Assembly (NCBI GenBank): GCA_037447655.1
Contig: JBBHKE010001289.1
Location: forward strand, 383,188 to 447,187
Direction: 5' to 3'
Source of the DNA: Zygnema cylindricum
Lineage: Eukaryota; Streptophyta; Zygnematophyceae; Zygnematales; Zygnemataceae
DNA length: 64,000 bases
In this document: piece by piece, positions 58,167 through 64,000 of the stretch
Position numbering within the stretch: the stretch's first letter is position 1
Layout: every line of letters starts with the position of its first letter
The notes under the pieces: model-generated
The model's database searches: none
What the model was told of the DNA's origin: nothing
What the model saw: only the letters and a program-made list of their open reading frames with translations
Translations under genes and position numbers: made by a program

Positions 58167-59175
58167 GGTTATGGGCCCACCCTCTAGGGTACCAATCTTT
58201 AATGGAACTGGCTTCATATACTGGGAAAGTATGATGATAGGAGCTCTATGCGAAAAAAGGTTTTGGGGGATAGTGAGTGGACGATTGGGGCGTCCATCAA
58301 GTCTTGGAATTCCTCCAGGGTTTAAAGGAAGCAGATTCACCAGGAAAGAGGATTCACCTTCAACGGAGGAAACAAAGGAAGGAGAAGTGGTGGACAAAGG
58401 AAAGGAGAAGGAGGCGACCACACCAATAGCAACTGGTTTAGCATTCATGTCACCTATTCCGAGGAACGAGGAGAATGATACTGAAACCTGGGACTTCAAC
58501 AATATGGCGGCAAAGCACTTCATCCTACGCCATCTCACTCAAGGACTTGCATGTCCTCATTTGCAGGTAGAGAGGGCATCCGATCTTTGGATGGCTCTCA
58601 TAGAGATGTACCGAAGTGGTACGATTCAGCAACAACAGTTGGCTGATCAAAAAGTTAAGGAGTATGTATACAAAGGGGGAAATATGTTGGATTTTTGCAA
58701 TGAGCTTGCTACACTCTTCATGGAGCTAGAGAGTGCGGGTAAATTTTTTAGTGAAAAAGAAAAAGTTAACTGTTTACTAATGAAGTTACCTGATGAGTTC
58801 GAGAACATAGTCAACCGTGTGCAGGACTTGCCGGACTCAAGGTGGATATGGAACTCAGTGGTAGGGATGATTCTCGTTCGAGAGAATACGATTGAGATCC
58901 GAAGGGGAGGAAAGAGTGGCCACGCCTTGGCAACAGCGACCGATTGGAGGAACAAGGATTCCCGGAAACCAGTCAGAAACTATGGGGGTAGGGAGCAGGA
59001 AAAACAGGTTGGCGAGTTCGAACCAAGGGCTCCCAAAGGTTTATGTCATTTTTGTAAGAAACCTGGGCACTATATGGCAGAGTGCACCAAGCTAACCGAG
59101 CTTCGGTTAAAGGAGGGGCAGACCGGTGGTACCCCGAGAGGAAAGAAAAAGGCCCTTGTCACACAGGTACTTTAG
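58147..59175 (+). CDS. gag: Copia Gag
   Basis: The 342-residue structural protein would form the virus-like particle that packages the retrotransposon RNA. The start at 58147 lies in the 5' LTR, and the same ATGGAG is kept in every LTR here whose 3' end is visible. Residues about 15-270 are a capsid-like UBN2/retrotransposon gag domain (MALIEMYRSGTIQQQQLADQ, LPDEFENIVNRVQDL). The CCHC knuckle CHFCKKPGHYMAEC is at 300-313. The frame ends at TAG, after which the same frame continues into protease. The older copy reads through this point, so the TAG is either a mutation or a read-through site. Confidence 0.95.
   Translation: MEVSEFQVMGPPSRVPIFNGTGFIYWESMMIGALCEKRFWGIVSGRLGRPSSLGIPPGFKGSRFTRKEDSPSTEETKEGEVVDKGKEKEATTPIATGLAFMSPIPRNEENDTETWDFNNMAAKHFILRHLTQGLACPHLQVERASDLWMALIEMYRSGTIQQQQLADQKVKEYVYKGGNMLDFCNELATLFMELESAGKFFSEKEKVNCLLMKLPDEFENIVNRVQDLPDSRWIWNSVVGMILVRENTIEIRRGGKSGHALATATDWRNKDSRKPVRNYGGREQEKQVGEFEPRAPKGLCHFCKKPGHYMAECTKLTELRLKEGQTGGTPRGKKKALVTQVL
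58167..58181 (+). promoter_or_regulatory. Half-tRNA primer-binding site
   Basis: GGTTATGGGCCCACC follows the LTR with no spacer. It is the exact complement of GGTGGGCCCATAACC, the anticodon arm of plant initiator tRNA-Met (from my memory of that tRNA). The usual plant site, TGGTATCAGAGC, is absent. Priming would need a tRNA cut in the anticodon loop, as known for Drosophila copia and yeast Ty5. The site is also coding, giving VMGP within gag. Confidence 0.88.
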
Positions 59176-59556
59176 GCGGAATCCGAGGACGAGGACGATG
59201 AGCTCCTTTTCGATGAGGAGTTGGAGGCGAAAACTGAGGTTGAAATTCCACGAAGGCAGAAATGTGCTTACGGTGGATTGAAAGGTGAAGCAGGCTGGAT
59301 TATAGATTCAGGTGCCTCAATGCACATGTGTAAGGATAGACACCTGTTCACTAAGATAAGAAAAATTCCCACCGTAGAGATAGAGTACGGGGATGGGAGG
59401 ATAGTCACCACTACTCTTGTAGGATCGGTAGATCTGAAAGTGTTAGTTGAAGGAAAGACATCCATATTAACATTCTCCGATGTATTGTTTATTCCGGAGC
59501 TGAACAAAAACCTTATCTCTACATCAGTATTAGATGATAAGGGTTTTTTTCACTAG
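59176..59556 (+). CDS. pol: Copia protease segment, between two frame breaks
   Basis: It continues the gag frame after TAG. The aspartic protease block is WIIDSGASMHMC (near 59296), followed by SVDLKVLVEGKTSILTF and LNKNLISTS. The frame ends at TAG 59554-59556, just after a run of seven T (59544-59550). The integrase frame starts to overlap at 59534. Six T would keep gag, protease and pol in one frame, so a single extra T in the homopolymer explains the break. Confidence 0.9.
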   Translation, partial: AESEDEDDELLFDEELEAKTEVEIPRRQKCAYGGLKGEAGWIIDSGASMHMCKDRHLFTKIRKIPTVEIEYGDGRIVTTTLVGSVDLKVLVEGKTSILTFSDVLFIPELNKNLISTSVLDDKGFFH

Positions 59557-62506
59557 CACTAGGGAAGGAGTCTTTACTGCTAGTTTTGAGGAGGATGTCT
59601 ATTTCATTGCTGAGAAAGGTAGCCATGGGATATTTAGGCTAATTTTAAGTAATGAAACGAAGAAACTTTATTATGCTGGTGTTCATGATATTATGATGTG
59701 GCATAAGAGGCTTGGGCATGTGAATCTAGATAAGTTAAGAGAGATGAAAAAGATGGGAGTGGTGGAAGGGATTCAGTTCAGTGAGAGTGATGATATAAGT
59801 GATTGTAGTGGGTGTGCTCAAGGTAAAGCACACAGATTACCCTTTCCAAAAACAACCACCTATAAGGGAGAAAAACTTCTACATCTAGTACACACAGATA
59901 TTTGGGGACCGGCTAGAGTGCCCTCACCGGGGGGGAAGAGATTTATGATGACTATAACTGATGATTGGTCTCGGTATTCCCGAGTATATTTTTTGAAAAA
60001 CAAGTCAGAAGCTGAGGACTGTTTTAGACAATATAAAGCATGGAGCGAAAAACTCCATGAAACTCCAATCAAGAGAGTAAGGAGTGACAATGGTGGAGAG
60101 TATACTTCTAACCAGTTTGAGGATTTTTTGAGGGAAGATGGGGTTCAACACCAAAAGACAGTGCCAAAAAATCCTGAACAGAATGGGGTAGCTGAAAGGT
60201 TAAATAGAACACTAAGTGATAGTGCTAGAAGTATGTTGTCGGATAAGAAGATAGGAAAAAGGTTTTGGGCAGAAGCAATGAACTGTGCTAATTACCTCAA
60301 AAATAGAGTTCTTACTTCAGCTATAAAAGATCAAACACCTTATGAGAGATGGACAGGCCGGAAACCAGACTTATCTCATTTAAAGGTTTTCGGCAGTCAA
60401 GTATTCAGTCTAGATACTGATCGGTCCAATTGGAAGCTAGATCCTAAAGGAAAACCGGGATACTTATTTGGATATGATGAGGATGTTAAAGGATATAGAG
60501 TTTATGATCTAAAAAGAGAAGATATAATCTTGGTAAAGCATCTAGTAGTTATGGATGAAGGAAAGTCTGTGGATCCTTTCAAATATACAAAGTCAGTAAA
60601 AATCAGATTTGAGTCAGAAAATTCTGATGACTTTGAGCTTCCTAACTATCCTGGTTTTAGAGACGATGACATTCTTGCAGGAACAAATCAGACCGAAAAG
60701 GACTCGGCTGTGGAAACTCCAGTGACAACTCTACTCGAAGCGGAAGACGTGGTGGAAATTGATTCGGAATCAAGGGATAGGGGAGAAGCCGAGTTTGTTC
60801 GAAAGAATCCACGAGAACCATCTATTCCGGCCTCAGATTTTGAGGGAGGGAGGAGAAGTAGCAAAAGACTGCAAGAAAAACAGGTTAATAACAAGGTAAC
60901 TAAACTATCTCATCAAGATGAACCTCAAACTTATCGAGAGGCGATGACTTGTCCAGAAAGAAACCGGTGGAAGACAGCCATCAATGAGGAGATGGCTTCA
61001 ATCATGGCAGCCGATACTTGGGAGCTGGTGGACTGTCCACCTAACCGAAAACCAATCGGTTGTAAGTGGGTTTTCAAACTGAAACTGAATCCAGATAACA
61101 CAATCGAGCGCTACAAGGCCAGATTAGTGGCAAAGGGATTTACACAAAAAGAAGGAATTGACTACGAGGAAACCTTTGCCCCGGTGGTCAGATTTCCCTC
61201 CGTCCGCATACTTCTCAGTTTAGCAGCGGCGAAAGACATGGAAGTGCACCAGATGGACATCAAAACAGCCTTTTTGCATGGAGAATTAGAAGAGGAGATC
61301 TTCATGCGACAACCCGAAGGGTTTGTGGAAGAAGGAGAGGAGAGTAAGGTATGCCCGCTGATTAAATCTCTTTATGGTTTGAAACAGGCGCCCCGACAGT
61401 GGAATAAGAAGCTTGATGAGTTTCTTACCGGTCTAGGATATATTCGGATCAGCTCAGATCACTCAATCTATGTTTTCGAAGATGAGGAAGGTTTTATATT
61501 TATTGCAATTTATGTTGATGATTTGCTTGTTTTAAGTAAATCAATGGAAAAAATTAATAAACTGAAAACCGATCTTAAGGGGAGATTTGAAATGAAGGAT
61601 ATGGGGGAAGCAAAATATATTTTGGGAATTCAAGTAGAGAGAGACCGAAAAAGAAAAATTATAAGATTGACTCAAAAGGAAGCAATAGGAAACATGCTTG
61701 AAAAATTTCAAATGGATAAAGCTAATAGTTGCACAACTCCAATGGAATTGAAGAAGGGAAGTGAGGGGAGTGAGGAAGAAGGAGTCATAGTCTTAGACGA
61801 GGAATTATCTCCTGAAGAACAGAAGTTCATGCAGACTATTCCTTACAGGCAAGTAGTGGGAAGTCTAATCTATTTTATGAATTGTACCCGGCCGGATTTA
61901 GCTGCAGCTGTAGGAGTGCTGAGTAGAAGTCTAAATGCTCCCACTAAGAAGGATTGGGAGGCAGCTAAGAGAGTCCTTAGATACTTGGTAGGAACTAGAG
62001 ATCTATGGTTGCATTTGGGTGGGGAGAATACTGACATCACTACTTGGAGTGATGCCAGTTATGGTGATGCTCCGATGAGGAGATGTACTTCTGGATATGT
62101 ATTATATGTGGGTGATGGGGCTTGCTGTTGGAGTAGCAAACAGCAAAAGGTTATTGCTCAGTCCACCATGGAGGCTGAGTATATGGCCTCTTGCTCTGCT
62201 GTAAAAGAATTGATGTGGGTCAAGTCTTTGCTTGGTGAGCTTGGTCACCTTAAGAGTGGTGTGCAGAAAATATTTTGTGATAATCAAGCAGCAATCGCTA
62301 TTTCTGCCAATCCTAAACACCATTTTAAAGCCAAACACATGGACATCAGACCCAGCTTTGTTAGAGAGAAAGTAGAAAACAAAATAATCAGTTTAGAGTA
62401 CAGACCAGATAGTGAGATGGTAGCAGATATGATGACCAAACCTGTGCCTTCCCCTAAGCTAATTTTTTGCAGGGAGAAGTGTGGTCTGAAATTAAAGATT
62501 GACTAG
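59534..62506 (+). CDS. pol: Copia Pol: integrase, reverse transcriptase, RNase H
   Basis: The frame is 990 codons, counted from the first ATG (not the biological start). The pre-integrase zinc site is H57, H62, C91, C94. The integrase DD35E triad is D122, D185 and E221 (35 residues between the last two). The copia C-terminal block GKPGYLFGYDEDVKGYRVYDL follows near 307. RT has QMDIKTAFLHGE (D575), SLYGLKQAPRQW and YVDD (660-663). RNase H has TWSDASYGD (D840), STMEAEY (E880) and FCDNQAA (D916). The frame ends 13 nt before the 3' LTR. All key residues are present, so this domain could still be active. The break before it is upstream, at the T run. Confidence 0.95.
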   Translation: MIRVFFTSTREGVFTASFEEDVYFIAEKGSHGIFRLILSNETKKLYYAGVHDIMMWHKRLGHVNLDKLREMKKMGVVEGIQFSESDDISDCSGCAQGKAHRLPFPKTTTYKGEKLLHLVHTDIWGPARVPSPGGKRFMMTITDDWSRYSRVYFLKNKSEAEDCFRQYKAWSEKLHETPIKRVRSDNGGEYTSNQFEDFLREDGVQHQKTVPKNPEQNGVAERLNRTLSDSARSMLSDKKIGKRFWAEAMNCANYLKNRVLTSAIKDQTPYERWTGRKPDLSHLKVFGSQVFSLDTDRSNWKLDPKGKPGYLFGYDEDVKGYRVYDLKREDIILVKHLVVMDEGKSVDPFKYTKSVKIRFESENSDDFELPNYPGFRDDDILAGTNQTEKDSAVETPVTTLLEAEDVVEIDSESRDRGEAEFVRKNPREPSIPASDFEGGRRSSKRLQEKQVNNKVTKLSHQDEPQTYREAMTCPERNRWKTAINEEMASIMAADTWELVDCPPNRKPIGCKWVFKLKLNPDNTIERYKARLVAKGFTQKEGIDYEETFAPVVRFPSVRILLSLAAAKDMEVHQMDIKTAFLHGELEEEIFMRQPEGFVEEGEESKVCPLIKSLYGLKQAPRQWNKKLDEFLTGLGYIRISSDHSIYVFEDEEGFIFIAIYVDDLLVLSKSMEKINKLKTDLKGRFEMKDMGEAKYILGIQVERDRKRKIIRLTQKEAIGNMLEKFQMDKANSCTTPMELKKGSEGSEEEGVIVLDEELSPEEQKFMQTIPYRQVVGSLIYFMNCTRPDLAAAVGVLSRSLNAPTKKDWEAAKRVLRYLVGTRDLWLHLGGENTDITTWSDASYGDAPMRRCTSGYVLYVGDGACCWSSKQQKVIAQSTMEAEYMASCSAVKELMWVKSLLGELGHLKSGVQKIFCDNQAAIAISANPKHHFKAKHMDIRPSFVREKVENKIISLEYRPDSEMVADMMTKPVPSPKLIFCREKCGLKLKID

Positions 62507-62519
62507 AAAATAAGGGGAG
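62507..62519 (+). promoter_or_regulatory. Polypurine tract
   Basis: AAAATAAGGGGAG directly precedes the 3' LTR and would prime plus-strand DNA synthesis. The older copy has the related AAAATAAGGGTAG. Confidence 0.92.
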
Positions 62520-63566
62520 TGTAGAAACTAATGGTTTTATTAGTATTTTCTAGGTCTGAAAAGAAATATAGAAGTCGAGGCAGTCTATCTCTAACTTCTC
62601 TCTCCAACTCTCAAACTTGTCGCAGTCACTGAGAAATTGGAGAGGAAGCTAGAGCCATGGCTACCTTGGCTATCCTGAGGTTTACGGGAATTTTATATTA
62701 GGGTTTATATATTTAATTAAAAGGTATGTGCTGGCGGCAGGATTTGATCCTTGTACCTGCCGGCCGGTAGTCACAGTAGCCGGTAGCCTTAGCCGTCTAA
62801 TCTAGCGGTAGTGTTACCTAGCATATAGTTTGATAATTATTTACATATGTATACAAGCGATAAATCATTTAACTGAAATTGATTACGGGATACATAGATC
62901 CAGTAATATATAATGTACGACTTACGGTACGGACCAAAATCAGTACCGCGCATTTGTTTCGTAAATGAAACAAATACCGCGCATGTATTTATTACGGCTA
63001 CGATTAAAGCCGAATGTAATCGGACGGCCGGGATTAGCGCCGAGATCGCGGAGGAAGATTTCGGCGGTTTGTGGCCATCGCCACATCGGATGACGCGTGG
63101 CAAAATTCCGTTGGATTGTGGAAACTCCGGAGATTATGGCACCGAATCCGGATTTGACATGTGTCGACATTTTGGCCATGTCGTACAATGTCCGTACATA
63201 AAGTACACCGGCAGCTGTACTTTTGCGTACGGAACTCAATTCTGATTGGTTCCGTACATCAGTAGATAGAGTCTGTGAGAGAGATAGGACTTAGAAAAAT
63301 TAGAAGATAGGACCCTCTCTCCTAGAGAGCTTCTGTACAAAAGGTCAACTTTGACCCTCCATAACTTACTGCTCAGGGGAGCAAATTCAGAGATTCTTTT
63401 TGCTATCGACTCAGGGGAGTCTTGTCTTCACAGGGGTGAAGTTGGTCAGAGTTTTTGTCTGCCAGGGTGGCAGTTATTTTTGCTTAAACACAAAGGGGTC
63501 AGGATTATCCTAGAGGCTTCTTGGAAGCTGTCCACTCTGAGGACTTATGGAGGTCTCAGAGTTTCA
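62520..63566 (+). repeat. 3' LTR of the young copia
   Basis: The LTR is 1047 bp. Two of its roughly 14 differences from the 5' LTR (57332/62732 and 57368/62768, both C to T) fall in the hairpin stem and turn G-C pairs into G-U pairs in RNA. Confidence 0.97.
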
Positions 63567-64000
63567 TTACTCACTTAGACCACATGTCTTTCTGCAGTAC
63601 TCCAACTTAGGAGCGAGAAGGGCTTTTGTCAACATGTCCACAACCATTTTTTTATCAGGCAAATAACAAAGTTTGACCACTTTTGCAAATACTTTCTTTC
63701 GTTCCAAATGTAGTCAAATTTCCATATGTTTACTCATAAAATGGTGACTTGGGTTTGTAGCCACATAAATGGCTGCTTGATTGTTGCACCACATTATTTG
63801 TGTCCCGTACTGTGTAAAACCCAATTCTTGAAGAAATGCCTTAATCCATAGCAGCTCTTTCAAGATTGCACTCGCGGCCATGTATTCGGCTTCTATAGTC
63901 GATTGTGCTGTGACCTTTTGAAGTTTACTACTCTAACTACAAGTTTCACTTCCAATCTGAATGACATACCCAGTTGTAGACTTCGTACTAGGCACATCAC
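63567..64000 (-). pseudogene. pol: RNase H end of an older copia (second family)
   Basis: Read from the window edge leftward, it encodes DVPSTKSTTGYVIQIGSE, STIEAEYMAAS, WCNNQAAIYVATNPSHHF and MVVDMLTKALLAPKLEYC. It ends ..CGLSE and stop TAA. Two internal stops (after SETCS and after KHMEI) show it is dead. The young copia inserted in its stop codon (TSD ttact). Its polypurine tract and 3' LTR lie at 57104-56470. The rest of this element lies beyond the window. Confidence 0.9.

Larger units (their letters stand above)
57120..63566 (+). mobile_element. Near-intact Ty1/copia retrotransposon
   Basis: This 6447-bp element has two 1047-bp LTRs (57120-58166 and 62520-63566), each starting TGTAG and ending TTTCA. 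The perfect 5-bp duplication ttact lies at 57115-57119 and 63567-63571. Gag, protease, integrase, RT and RNase H are in copia order. By eye the LTRs differ at about 14 sites (roughly 98.7% identical), so insertion was recent. Two defects separate it from a single gag-pol frame: TAG at 59173-59175 and a one-base shift at the T run 59544-59550. All catalytic residues are kept. Confidence 0.97.

Noticed and set aside
58164-58955. Open frames opposite to copia gag
   Set aside because: Shadow frames of gag on the other strand, with no independent motifs.

Overview
The window looks like a repeat-rich nuclear region of a green plant (streptophyte). The evidence is the plant-type Ty1/copia, hAT, PIF/Harbinger-like, pogo-like and TA-targeting elements, GT-AG introns, no operon-like gene packing, and two assembly gaps (about 24713-24722 and 38648-39550). 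The species cannot be read from the sequence. A METTL24-like methyltransferase gene would fit an early-diverging plant or charophyte better than a flowering plant, but that is inference.

Left third (1-19.4 kb). A cut-off LTR (1-449) and a decayed pogo-like transposase (about 885-2010, minus) precede a deep nest of transposons. Outermost is a TA-flanked MITE (4656-19396). It is split by a non-autonomous hAT element B (4710-19216). B is split by a once-autonomous hAT, hAT1 (5181-18092, 8-bp TSD attacaat). The hAT1 transposase gene is broken by a minus-strand copia element (6998-15712, TSD gtatg) and by a solo LTR (16210-17258, TSD gaaga). The copia is itself broken by another LTR (11068-13358, TSD tagag), which holds a TRIM-like segment with a tRNA-like sequence.

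Middle (19.4-37 kb and 44.6-56.3 kb). Short non-autonomous DNA transposons are inserted into one another: four further hAT-type families (8-bp TSDs), TA-targeting MITEs with TIR CACCGCGAATCG, and two PIF/Harbinger-like families (TTA/TAA TSDs). Purine/pyrimidine tracts and an ACATTGGACATTGA-type degenerate repeat lie between. A 5.7-kb block (about 45390-51110) splits one MITE copy and is unexplained.

One apparent host gene lies at 37786-42576 on the minus strand: four exons of a SAM-dependent methyltransferase of the METTL24 kind, with matching splice phases and a normal stop. One intron carries a hAT MITE and another carries the large assembly gap.

Right end (56.5-64 kb). A young copia element (57120-63566, plus, TSD ttact, two 1047-bp LTRs with about 14 differences) sits at the stop codon of an older copia of another family (minus). 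Its primer-binding site matches the anticodon arm of initiator tRNA-Met (half-tRNA priming, as in Drosophila copia) rather than the tRNA 3' end. Its gag start codon lies inside the LTR. The minus-strand copia at 6998-15712 shares both traits, so they belong to one family. No bacterial, viral-genome, CRISPR or rRNA features were seen.
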